Positions 8,239 through 20,013 of a DNA stretch of 64,000 bases are shown here, piece after piece. The stretch is from Azospirillaceae bacterium (GTDB taxonomy: Bacteria; Pseudomonadota; Alphaproteobacteria; Azospirillales; Azospirillaceae): the NCBI GenBank assembly GCA_028283825.1, contig JAPWJW010000003.1, forward strand, positions 2,598,020 to 2,662,019. Direction: 5' to 3'. The stretch's first letter is position 1. Each line of letters begins with the position of its first letter. Below the pieces are notes generated by a model. The model did no database searches and was not told where the DNA came from. It saw only the letters and a list, made by a program, of their open reading frames with translations. A program made the translations under genes and the position numbers.

Positions 8239-9261
8239 TCAGGGCCGTGCCGGCCGGCGGGCGGCCATGCGCCGGCGCACTTCCGCCGCCACGCGCGGGG
8301 TGTCGTCCAGCGGCGTGGGCGCCCAATCGTCCAGCGTGCCGGTGAAGGGCCGGGTGACGCCCCGTTCCACCATCAGTTCGTGGAAGCGGTCGAACTTGGC
8401 CGACCCGCCCTCCAGGGCGATGACGTAGACGGGTTTGCCGGTGCTGGCGGCCTCCGACACCATGGACACGCTGTCGCCGGTGCACAGCACGGCGTCCGCC
8501 AGGCCCAGATAGCCGAAATAGGGATTGGGGCCGGTGCCGTCCCAGACGACGGCGTTGGCGCCGCCCAGGCGCCGGCGCAGCACGGCCTCGTTCTCCGCAC
8601 CGGTGCGGCGGGACGGGGTCACCATCAGGCCGACGCCGTTGGCGGCCAGGGCCGCCAGGCGGTCGGCCAGCTGCTCGGTGATGGCGGGCGTCAACTGGTA
8701 GACGCCGTTGGACCCACCGATCAGCACCGCCACGCGCGGGTGGGGCAGGTGGTCCAGGGCGGGGGCGAAGCGTGCGGCCTCATCCCGCAGGCGCGCCGCC
8801 GTCACACGGTGCAGGGCGCCCAGGCTTTCCATGACATTGGGCCCGTCCTTGCGGTCATGGGCCGGCATGACCACCAGGTCGAACAGGCCGAAGGGCACCC
8901 CCGGGTTCTGGATGTGGACGCAGAAGGTGCGGCCGCTGCTCCGGCGCCGGATGGCCAGCGCCGCCCCCACGCCCTGCCGGCCCGAGGTGATCAGCAGGTC
9001 CGGCCAGGGCGGGGCCAGGGTGTCGGAGTCGGGGGTCAGGGCCCGCGTGAGGCTGAGCGGCAGGTAGGGCGTCAGCTGCCGCCAGGGCGCTTTCAAATGG
9101 ACGCGTTTGACCACCGGTGTCGCGCCCACGGCCTCCGCCAGGCCCAGGCACTGGTTCTCCATCCCCGGCTTGCCGTCGGTCAAAACCCAGCAGGTGGGCG
9201 GGGTTGCGGGCGGTACGTCCGTCGCGGCGGCGGCGGTGCGGTCGGGGGTGGCGGCGGTCAT
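8239..9261 (-). CDS. Mitochondrial fission ELM1-family protein
   Basis: A 340-residue protein of the Mito_fiss_Elm1 family, which has a glycosyltransferase-B-like fold. Visible landmarks are VLTDGKPGMENQCLGLAEA near the N-terminus, LLITSGRQG, VHIQNPG, VLIGGSNGVYQL, and the nucleotide-binding-like stretch LCTGDSVSMVSEAASTGKPVYV. The family is common in alphaproteobacteria and its bacterial role is not settled; an envelope glycan role has been guessed. It is divergent from the Lrp gene with 132 bp between starts. Confidence 0.88.
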   Translation of the reverse strand: MTAATPDRTAAAATDVPPATPPTCWVLTDGKPGMENQCLGLAEAVGATPVVKRVHLKAPWRQLTPYLPLSLTRALTPDSDTLAPPWPDLLITSGRQGVGAALAIRRRSSGRTFCVHIQNPGVPFGLFDLVVMPAHDRKDGPNVMESLGALHRVTAARLRDEAARFAPALDHLPHPRVAVLIGGSNGVYQLTPAITEQLADRLAALAANGVGLMVTPSRRTGAENEAVLRRRLGGANAVVWDGTGPNPYFGYLGLADAVLCTGDSVSMVSEAASTGKPVYVIALEGGSAKFDRFHELMVERGVTRPFTGTLDDWAPTPLDDTPRVAAEVRRRMAARRPARP

Positions 9262-9393
9262 GGATGGGCTGATGTCGTCGTCACGGGGATGAGGGATCGT
9301 TTCTTGCGCAACAATCTTGCTTGCCTGGGGGCGGACGGCAATCTATGTAATATCCTTTCCTCCCCACCCCTCCCCGGAGCAAAAGACAATATC

Positions 9394-9906
9394 ATGCGGC
9401 GGGTCAAACTCGACCGAATTGATCGGCGTATCCTGCGTGACCTGCAGGCGGACGGCCGAATGACCAACGTGGAACTCGCCCGGCGGGCCGGCATTTCCGC
9501 CCCCCCGTGCCTGCGGCGCGTGCGCGCGCTGGAGGAGGCGGGTTTCATACGGGGCTATCACGCGGACATCAACCCGGAAGCCCTGGGCTTCGGCGTCACG
9601 GTGTTCGCGCAGGTGGGCCTGTCCTCCCAGGCGGAAGCCGACCTGAAGAAGTTCGAAGGCATGGTCAACAGCTGGCCCGAGGTGCGGGAATGCAGCATGC
9701 TGGCCGGCGAAACCGACTTCCTACTGAAGATCGTGGCCGCCGACTGGGACAGCTACCAGCGTTTCCTGACCACCAAGCTGACGGCGGCCCCCAACGTCAG
9801 CCACGTGAAGTCGGCCCTGGCCATCCGCCAGTCCAAGTATACGCCCGGCGTTCCCATCGACGTTGAGGTCGGTCCGGAATCGCTGGATGACGAAGACGGG
9901 GAGTGA
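9394..9906 (+). CDS. Lrp/AsnC-family transcriptional regulator
   Basis: A 170-residue regulator. Residues 1-60 form the AsnC-type helix-turn-helix (LDRIDRRILRDLQADGRMTN, then VELARRAGISAPPCLRRVRAL), followed by the RAM ligand-binding domain (VTVFAQVGL, VRECSMLAGETDFLLKIVA). The frame is open far upstream inside the antisense of the ELM1 gene; MRRVKLDRIDRRIL at 9394 is the family start, behind CCGGAGC. These proteins bind amino acids and control amino-acid metabolism. A palindrome and then a bidirectional terminator follow. Confidence 0.93.
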   Translation: MRRVKLDRIDRRILRDLQADGRMTNVELARRAGISAPPCLRRVRALEEAGFIRGYHADINPEALGFGVTVFAQVGLSSQAEADLKKFEGMVNSWPEVRECSMLAGETDFLLKIVAADWDSYQRFLTTKLTAAPNVSHVKSALAIRQSKYTPGVPIDVEVGPESLDDEDGE

Positions 9907-9912
9907 TGGGCG

Positions 9913-9942
9913 CGACATTTGATCGTGGATGATCAAATGTCG
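9913..9942 (+). repeat. Post-stop TTGATC palindrome (1 of 3)
   Basis: Perfect 12-bp arms CGACATTTGATC and GATCAAATGTCG around a six-base loop, starting 7 bp after the lrp stop. There is no T-run after it, and a separate canonical terminator follows at 9973. Related hairpins lie after ispE (43220) and after the degenerate EAL gene (46244). Confidence 0.8.
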
Positions 9943-9972
9943 CTCCTCAGTCGCCAGGCGCTCGCGTTCGCA

Positions 9973-10018
9973 TAAAGAAAGGCCCCCGCCGGATCATCCA
10001 GCGGGGGCCTTTCTTTTG
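9973..10018. terminator. Bidirectional terminator between lrp and greA
   Basis: AAAGAAAGGCCCCCGC pairs with GCGGGGGCCTTTCTTT around an 11-base loop. Both flanks carry A/T tracts, so it can stop transcription of lrp from the left and of greA from the right. Confidence 0.92.
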
Positions 10019-10038
10019 TGCCGTGCGGGCGTTCCGCC

Positions 10039-10512
10039 TTAGCGGAAGGCGATCTCCACGATCTCATAGCTCTTGGAGCCACCCGGCGTGGTCACTTCGA
10101 CATTGTCGCCGACATGCTTGCCGATCAGCGCGCGGGCCAGCGGGCTGGTGATCGACAGGAAGCCGTTCTTGATGTCGCTTTCGTCCGCGCCGACGATCTG
10201 ATAGGTCGATTCCTCATCCGTGTCCTCATCGGCCAGGCGGATGGTGGCACCGAACTTCACGGTGTTGCCGGTCAGCTTGGCCACGTCGATGACCTCGGCG
10301 CGGCTGACCTTGTCCTCCAGCTCCATGACCCGGCCTTCGATGAAGCTCTGACGCTCCCGCGCGGCATGGTATTCGGCGTTTTCGGACAGGTCGCCGTGTT
10401 CGCGCGCTTCGGCGATGGCCTTGATCACGGCCGGCCGCTCGACGACCTTCAAATGCTTCAGTTCTTCTTGCAGGCGGTTGTAGCCCGCAGCCGTCATCGG
10501 GATCTTTTCCAT
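10039..10512 (-). CDS. greA: Transcription elongation factor GreA
   Basis: A 157-residue factor that stimulates transcript cleavage by backtracked RNA polymerase. The N-terminal coiled coil includes the catalytic tip in [14 protein letters not shown] (D and E acidic tip residues), and the C-terminal FKBP-like domain includes [14 protein letters not shown]. The start [11 protein letters not shown] at 10512 gives the standard length; the frame is open upstream but without conservation. It lies downstream of carB on the same strand with a 155-bp gap. Confidence 0.96.
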   Translation of the reverse strand: MEKIPMTAAGYNRLQEELKHLKVVERPAVIKAIAEAREHGDLSENAEYHAARERQSFIEGRVMELEDKVSRAEVIDVAKLTGNTVKFGATIRLADEDTDEESTYQIVGADESDIKNGFLSITSPLARALIGKHVGDNVEVTTPGGSKSYEIVEIAFR

Positions 10513-10667
10513 AGCCTTCGATATTCCGTTACTCAGAACCCAAGGGCTGTCCTTGGGGCGTGCCCTGGGGGCCGCATCGCGACAACGAGAAACCGTCCCG
10601 AGGGTAACCTTCCCCCGGGGTGGCGGCCGGTCGGCCGTCATCCCCAGGTCGGTCGATCACCCGCAGG

Positions 10668-13949
<3,282 letters not shown>

Positions 13950-14028
13950 GAGGGTCAGCCGCCATTTTTTGAATTCTACCGCCCGGACCGTCCGGCCCAT
14001 CCCGAAGGGGGCTCCAGACGCCGGCCAC

Positions 14029-14073
14029 ACAAAACAATCCCCCGCCCTGGAATGATGGCGCGGGGGATTGTTC
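14029..14073 (-). terminator. Terminator upstream of carB
   Basis: AACAATCCCCCGC (from 14033) pairs with GCGGGGGATTGTT (to 14072). On the minus strand the right end is followed by TTTTGTG, so it probably ends the transcript of the exported-protein gene at 14198 before carB begins. It would force carB to use its own promoter or depend on read-through. Confidence 0.75.
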
Positions 14074-14197
14074 GGCTGAGCAGCCTATATAAAGGGGGCC
14101 GGCCTTGGGGGGAAGCGCTGCATATGGGGTGGGGGGGTGCGCATACCGCAACCCCCAGGGGCTTGCCAGCGCTTGCGGGCCGTTTTGGCGAATGTTC

Positions 14198-14803
14198 TCA
14201 AGGGGTTTTGGGCACCGCCGCCGGGGCCGCGCCCGGTGGCGTGCCGGCGGGTGTGCGGCCGTAGCCGCCGCCGGGGCCGTAATACCAGGGCAGCAGCGCC
14301 GTCTGCTGGGCGGTGTACACGGCGCAGAGGCCGGTGTCCTGCCGGTCGAAGAAATAGACCTCGCCCATCTGGCGCTGCCGGTCCGGGTCCACCAGGTTGA
14401 TGGCCCAGGTGCCGTAGGCCACCCCCAGGGGTGATTCCTTGGGCCCGAAGGCGCGATACAGCAGGTTGATGCGCTGGATGAAACGCCCGCGGCGGCAGGC
14501 GGCGGACAGCGCCTTGGAATAGACCATCATCCGCGTCGCGGGCTGGGCGAAGGCATAAACGATGCGCGGCAGGGTGTAGGGCGGCGGCAGGGGCAGGGCG
14601 ATGGCCGGCCGGGGGCGCGGTTCCACCGGGCCGGGGCCCAGATGGCCGGGGTTGGTGCGCTCCAGCGGGATGCCGTCATGCGGCGGTCCCGGCGGCAGCA
14701 TCCATTGCGAGGGCGTGCGCGGCGGGTCCGACTGGGCATGCGCCACCCCGGCGGTCAACGTGACCGCGAACCAACCCAGCATGAGTGAAACCAGGATGCG
14801 CAT
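14198..14803 (-). CDS. Exported proline-rich hypothetical protein
   Basis: A 201-residue protein with a Sec signal peptide (MRILVSLMLGWFAVTLTAG, cleavage after AHA). The next ~60 residues are rich in Pro and Gly, then a folded-looking region contains two cysteines (SAACRRGRF and DTGLCAVYTAQQ), followed by a Pro/Ala tail. I do not recognise a family. An alternative start nine codons upstream exists (14830) but the signal peptide is better formed from 14803. Confidence 0.65.
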   Translation of the reverse strand: MRILVSLMLGWFAVTLTAGVAHAQSDPPRTPSQWMLPPGPPHDGIPLERTNPGHLGPGPVEPRPRPAIALPLPPPYTLPRIVYAFAQPATRMMVYSKALSAACRRGRFIQRINLLYRAFGPKESPLGVAYGTWAINLVDPDRQRQMGEVYFFDRQDTGLCAVYTAQQTALLPWYYGPGGGYGRTPAGTPPGAAPAAVPKTP

Positions 14804-14868
14804 CGCCGAGAAATACCATGGATGGACCATGGCGACGAGTCGGCGCCTGAAACCCTGAAGATCGCCTT

Positions 14869-14969
14869 AGAGCGGAACGCGATCAGGTGGAATCACCTGA
14901 TCGTGTAAATCCGCTCTATCATGAACAGCTTACGAGCAAGATGCGATCATGCCTGATCGCATCTTGCTC
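14869..14969. repeat. Paired palindrome unit
   Basis: Two hairpins in tandem. The first (14869-14917) has outer arms AGAGCGG/CCGCTCT and a perfect inner stem CGATCAGGTG/CACCTGATCG. The second (14934-14969) is a perfect 16-bp inverted repeat beginning GAGCAAGATGCGATCA with loop TGCC. Both contain GATCA and end in GCTC. The form recalls REP/BIME-type elements; no protein is encoded. Confidence 0.8.
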
Positions 14970-15002
14970 TAACCGGCGATGCAAGATGTTCCGACGCCAA
15001 TG

Positions 15003-15106
15003 TAGGCCCCGACGGGGCCGCCGGAGATTTTTGGGGAGCGTCAGCGGACTGAAAATCGAGGATCAGCCAAGCGGCCGGATGGCCGCGCCCGGCGTCTGAG
15101 GGCAAA
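15003..15106 (+). repeat. Intergenic covarying element, copy B
   Basis: Same element as at 5154. Hairpin 1 is GGCCCC/GGGGCC (15005-15019) and hairpin 2 GCGGCC/GGCCGC around GGAT (15071-15086). Both stems differ from copy A by paired changes. The GAGGG edge is 8 bp past the stop of the minus-strand gene at 15115. Confidence 0.85.
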
Positions 15107-15114
15107 CGAAAATA

Positions 15115-15447
15115 TTAGCGTGAGCGTAGATACCGCGTCAGGAAGCCGGCCACCTTCAGGCGTCGCGCCTCATCCAGGCCGACATAGCTGATCTTGGCGT
15201 CCTTGCCCATGACGGTGGCCACCTGGCCGTCGCAGACGAAGGCGACGTTCTCCTTGCTGTCCTTGAACGCCACTTTCATCTTGAAGGCCGTACCCTTGCC
15301 CAGGCTGGCGGCGCCGGTGGCGGTGAAGCTGTCCACCGCCATGTTGCCGATGGGATAGGTCTTGGAATTGATGACGACGCTGGCGGTCAATGCCGGCACC
15401 TTCACCTTCTCCACCACGTCCTTCTTCAGGAAGTCGAACACACCCAT
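15115..15447 (-). CDS. Small hypothetical protein, PilZ-like pattern without RxxxR
   Basis: A 110-residue protein beginning MGVFDFLKKD. It appears all-beta: TASVVINSKTYPIGNMAVDSF, then FKMKVAFKD, NVAFVCDGQVATV and AKISYVGLDEARRL. The order of strands and the NMAVDSFTATG segment recall a PilZ fold (where D/NxSxxG binds c-di-GMP), but the RxxxR motif is missing. The fold guess is weak. It lies between carA and the exported-protein gene on the same strand and is preceded by the carA terminator. Confidence 0.6.
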   Translation of the reverse strand: MGVFDFLKKDVVEKVKVPALTASVVINSKTYPIGNMAVDSFTATGAASLGKGTAFKMKVAFKDSKENVAFVCDGQVATVMGKDAKISYVGLDEARRLKVAGFLTRYLRSR

Positions 15448-15529
15448 TATTGCCCTCAGCGCCAACGCGAACCGGAATTCTATCGCAATATGGTGGTTTT
15501 TACGAGAGGGGGCAGGGTTTGATGCCTAT

Positions 15530-15576
15530 CCAAAAGGAGAGGCCCGGCGGATTTTCCGGCCGCCGGGCCTCTAAAA
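15530..15576 (-). terminator. Terminator after carA
   Basis: GAGGCCCGGCGG (15539-15550) and CCGCCGGGCCTC (15560-15571) form a perfect 12-bp stem. On the minus strand it is followed by TCCTTTTGG. It lies about 30 bp after the carA stop. Confidence 0.85.
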
Positions 15577-15604
15577 CGTTCAGATCTGCGACCGCCGTTG
15601 CCGG

Positions 15605-16786
<1,182 letters not shown>

Positions 16787-16849
16787 CTGCTCTTGCAGGG
16801 CGCCCGTCGTGGCTGGCGTCCTGACGTCTCTACCGGTCGATCCTGGGCG

Positions 16850-16887
16850 CGCGCCAAGGCAGGGGCGGGAGCCGCCCCCTTGGCGCG
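16850..16887 (-). promoter_or_regulatory. Structured leader hairpin of carA
   Basis: CGCGCCAAG (16850-16858) pairs with CTTGGCGCG (16879-16887), and inside it GGGGCGG pairs with CCGCCCC around a GAG loop, with a three-base bulge. It lies between the carA promoter and start codon. There is no U-run after it, so it is more likely a leader structure than a terminator. Confidence 0.6.
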
Positions 16888-16931
16888 GGCAGGCCGCGAG
16901 GGCCGCCCAATATCGTCGGAAATTCTTCTGT

Positions 16932-16960
16932 CACATAGAGAAGGCGGGCGCCGCGGTCAA
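16932..16960 (-). promoter_or_regulatory. Sigma-70-type promoter of carA
   Basis: On the minus strand TTGACC (16960-16955) and TATGTG (16937-16932) are separated by 17 bp. The predicted transcript starts near 16925 and carries a leader of about 140 nt before the carA start. Confidence 0.6.
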
Positions 16961-17185
16961 GCGATGGGCCCCATGCGGAAGGCGCGGGGGACCCTCCGTC
17001 ATCTGGGCGCTGGCGCGGCGTCGGGTGGCGGGGTAAGGTTCGTCCTTCCCCATCGATTGGCCTTCATCCCGCATGCGACCACCATACTTGGGGGTCCCGG
17101 CACTGGGGGCACGGGTGGGATACCGGTTGCCATAACGCCTCTTGAGGAACCCGATCCATGCTGCGCGAGCGGTATCACCCAGGCC

Positions 17186-17617
17186 ATGAAGGACGCCATG
17201 AAGGCCAAGGACACGCAGACGCTGTCCGCCGTCCGCATGATCATGGCCGAACTGAAGAAGCGGGACATCGACGCGCGCCCCAAGGGCATCACCGATGGCA
17301 TCGCCGACGCCGACATCGGCAGCATGATGCAGACCATGGTGAAGCAGCGCCGCGAGTCCGTGACCCTCTACCGCCAGGGTGGCCGGGAGGAGCTTGCCGC
17401 CCAGGAAGAGGCGGAGATCGCCGTCATCATGTCCTTCCTGCCCAAGCAACTGACCGAGGAAGAGACCAAGGCCGCCGTCGCCCAGGCCGTGACCGACACC
17501 GGTGCCGCCAGCGTGAAGGACATGGGCAAGGTCATGACCGTGCTGAAGGACAAGTACACCGGCCAGATGGACTTCTCCACCGTCGGCCCGCTGGTCAAGG
17601 CCGCGCTGAACGGCTGA
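17186..17617 (+). CDS. GatB/YqeY-family protein, N-terminus frameshifted
   Basis: A GatB/YqeY-domain protein (residues MKDAMKAKDTQTLSAVRMIM, KQRRESVTLYRQGGREELA, EEAEIAVIMSFLPKQL). The family relates to the tRNA-binding tail of GatB; its free-standing role is unknown. The expected N-terminus MLRERITQAMKDAMKAKD is present but split over two frames: ATG at 17158 gives MLRER, then an extra G near 17171 shifts the frame before ITQAMKDAM. As sequenced, the first in-frame ATG is 17186, giving 143 residues and losing nine conserved ones. A terminator follows and dnaG begins 82 bp later. Confidence 0.85.
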   Translation: MKDAMKAKDTQTLSAVRMIMAELKKRDIDARPKGITDGIADADIGSMMQTMVKQRRESVTLYRQGGREELAAQEEAEIAVIMSFLPKQLTEEETKAAVAQAVTDTGAASVKDMGKVMTVLKDKYTGQMDFSTVGPLVKAALNG

Positions 17618-17629
17618 TGTCATGAGTGC

Positions 17630-17662
17630 CGGGGCCGGGCTTTTCGCCGGCCCCGATTCTTG
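17630..17662 (+). terminator. Terminator between yqeY and dnaG
   Basis: CGGGGCCGG (17630-17638) pairs with CCGGCCCCG (17647-17655) around an eight-base loop, followed by ATTCTT. Confidence 0.7.
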
Positions 17663-17699
17663 CCGCGCCAACCCTTGCTACGGATCCGGCCCACCGCCC

Positions 17700-19556
17700 A
17701 TGGCCCTGCCGCCCCAATTCCTGGAAGAACTGCGCAACCGGCTGACGCTGTCGGACGTGGTGATGCGGCGCGTGCGGCTGCAACGGGCGGGGCGGGAGTT
17801 CCGCGCGCCCTGTCCCTTCCATAACGAGAAGACGCCCAGCTTCTACGTCAACGACCAGAAGGGCTTCTTCCACTGCTTTGGCTGCGGCGCCCACGGCGAT
17901 GTCATCGGCTTCGTCATGCGGCAGGACAATCTGTCGTTCATGGAGGCGGTGGAACTGCTGGCGCCCGACGCCGGCCTGACCGTGCCTAAGGCCACGCCGC
18001 AGGATCGCCAGCGCTTCGAGCGCGAGAAGTCGCTGTACGATCTGGTGGAGCGGGCGGCCAAGTGGTTCGAGGGCCAGCTGCGCGCCCCCGTCGGCCGTCA
18101 CGGCCTGGCCTACCTGAAGGGCCGCGGGCTGGAAGACGAGGCCATGGCCCGCTTCCGCCTGGGCTATGCCCCCAGCGACGGGGCGGGTTTGCGCGCCGAA
18201 CTGGTCACCGCCGGCTATACCGAGGCCGACATGGTGGAGGCCGGGCTGTTCAAGCGGCCCGACGACGGCCGGGCGCCGTTCCCCTTCTTCCGCAACCGGG
18301 TGCTGTTCCCCGTTACCGACCGGCGCGGCCGGGTGGTGGCCTTCGGTGGCCGCATCCTGGAGGGCGAGGGGCCGAAATACATCAACTCCGCCGAGAATCC
18401 GCTCTTCCACAAGGGCGACATCCTCTATGGCATGAGCCGGGCGCGCCAGGCGGCGGCGGACGGCAAGCCGGTGATCGTCACCGAAGGCTATATGGACGTC
18501 ATCGCCTGCGTCATGGCCGGGTTCGAAGGCGCGGTGGCGCCGCTGGGCACCGCCCTGACGGAAACGCAGATCCAGGCGCTGTGGAAACTGGCGCCCGAGG
18601 GCCAGCGCTTTCCCATCCTGTGCTTCGATGGCGACAACGCCGGCCGGCGGGCGGCGTTTCGCGCGGTGGAGCGCATCCTGCCGCTGCTGATGCCCGACCA
18701 TTCCGCCCGTGTCGCCTTCATGCCGGAGAAGGAAGACCCCGACAGCCTGATCCGCAGCGGTGGTGCGGTGGCCTTGCAGGCCATCCTGGACCGTGCCCGG
18801 CCCCTGTCCGACGTGCTGTGGGACATGGAGGCGGAGGGCCGCGACTTGGCCCAGGCCGACGCCCAGGCGGGGCTGGAGGCGGCGCTGGACGCGGCCCTGC
18901 AACGCATCCCCGACGCCCGGGTGCGCCGCGCCTATGAACGCGACTACAAGGATCGCTTCTTCCGCCTGGGCCGGCGCGGTAGCGGACGGCCCGGCGGCAC
19001 GCCCTTCGTGCCCCGGGGACGGCCGGCGCCGGGTGACTTCCCCGTGGCGCGCAAGTGGGACAAGCGCTTTCGTACCGGGGTGGAAACGACGTCCGTGCGC
19101 TGGCGCGAGCGCCTGCTGCTGGCCATCGTGCTGAACCATCCGGCACTGTTCGAGACCATGGGCGAGACGCTGGCCACCATCAACTTCGTCGGTGAAGGCC
19201 AGGAACGGCTGCGCCAGGCCCTGGTTGAGCGCTTGTTCCACGATTCGGGACTTGACGCGGACGACTTGCGACGCCACTTGTCAGCATGCGGCTTCGCTGA
19301 AGAGCTGGACGAGACGCTGGGGGTGGACCTTCCCGCCTACGCCCGTCCGGAAGCGACGCTGGAATCCGCCCGTGCGGGTTGGCAGGAGGTATGGCTCAAT
19401 TCGCAGGAACTGGTGTTCCAGAACGAATTGCGCGAGGCGGAGCGGCGCCTGGCCGAGGATCCCACCGAGGAGACCCTGGCCCGGTTGATGGCCCTTAAGC
19501 GGGAAGAGTTGATACGCCGGGGCCATGCCCTGGATCCGGAGGGTGAGGGCGCCTGA
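17700..19556 (+). CDS. dnaG: DNA primase
   Basis: A 618-residue primase that lays RNA primers for DNA replication. The N-terminal zinc ribbon has C38-PF-H and CFGC. The catalytic TOPRIM core has the acidic motifs EGYMDVIA and DGDNAGRRA, preceded by the basic RNA-polymerase-domain motif FRNRVLFPV. The C-terminal DnaB-interaction region is variable. The start MALPPQFLEEL at 17700 fits the family; the frame is open 26 codons upstream but overlaps the terminator. It is followed by rpoD, the usual dnaG-rpoD order without rpsU, as in other alphaproteobacteria. Confidence 0.97.
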   Translation: MALPPQFLEELRNRLTLSDVVMRRVRLQRAGREFRAPCPFHNEKTPSFYVNDQKGFFHCFGCGAHGDVIGFVMRQDNLSFMEAVELLAPDAGLTVPKATPQDRQRFEREKSLYDLVERAAKWFEGQLRAPVGRHGLAYLKGRGLEDEAMARFRLGYAPSDGAGLRAELVTAGYTEADMVEAGLFKRPDDGRAPFPFFRNRVLFPVTDRRGRVVAFGGRILEGEGPKYINSAENPLFHKGDILYGMSRARQAAADGKPVIVTEGYMDVIACVMAGFEGAVAPLGTALTETQIQALWKLAPEGQRFPILCFDGDNAGRRAAFRAVERILPLLMPDHSARVAFMPEKEDPDSLIRSGGAVALQAILDRARPLSDVLWDMEAEGRDLAQADAQAGLEAALDAALQRIPDARVRRAYERDYKDRFFRLGRRGSGRPGGTPFVPRGRPAPGDFPVARKWDKRFRTGVETTSVRWRERLLLAIVLNHPALFETMGETLATINFVGEGQERLRQALVERLFHDSGLDADDLRRHLSACGFAEELDETLGVDLPAYARPEATLESARAGWQEVWLNSQELVFQNELREAERRLAEDPTEETLARLMALKREELIRRGHALDPEGEGA

Positions 19557-20013
19557 CGCCCCGCCCCAATGGCTTCCCGCACAGCGGCGGGGTGCCGGCA
19601 AGGTTGATGGATTTGAACGCTGGGGAGCGTCGATACGATTACGAAGAAAAGCAGCACGGGTTCGTCTGACCGGACGGGCCCACGGAACGGATAGGGACTG
19701 ATATGGGTGGCGTGGCCGGGGACTTTTTCACCCGGTACGGCACCTTTTTTCGTCCTCGCCCCCGTTTTTGGTGGGATCCGGCGCTTTCTTTGGGTATCGG
19801 GTGTCCCCTGCGATGCAGGTTTAAGGGCGGGTGCGATGCCGGTATGCCGGAACGGTGTGCCCGGACAGGACCCGCCCGGACGTCTAAGTGCGGACGTTCA
19901 AGTGTTGTCGCGTTTGAGTAAAGGGTATGGGCCGGCGCCCAGGAAAGCTGGCTTCAGGATTGAACCGGCATTCCAGTTGGTTTGCATTTCAGTTAGTCGG
20001 GGACATTGAGCGA
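19557..20013 (+). other. Intergenic region upstream of rpoD
   Basis: A 457-bp gap between dnaG and rpoD. No ORF with recognisable homology and no clear terminator hairpin is present. It probably contains the rpoD promoter(s), but I could not choose a convincing -35/-10 pair. Confidence 0.4.

Noticed and set aside
16925..17185. Extension of YqeY to an upstream start in the same frame
   Set aside because: The upstream residues have no family similarity and no ribosome-binding site; the frameshift model explains the data better.
19600..19640. Possible minus-strand tRNA from the GTTCAAATC stretch
   Set aside because: No acceptor, D or anticodon arm can be folded around it.
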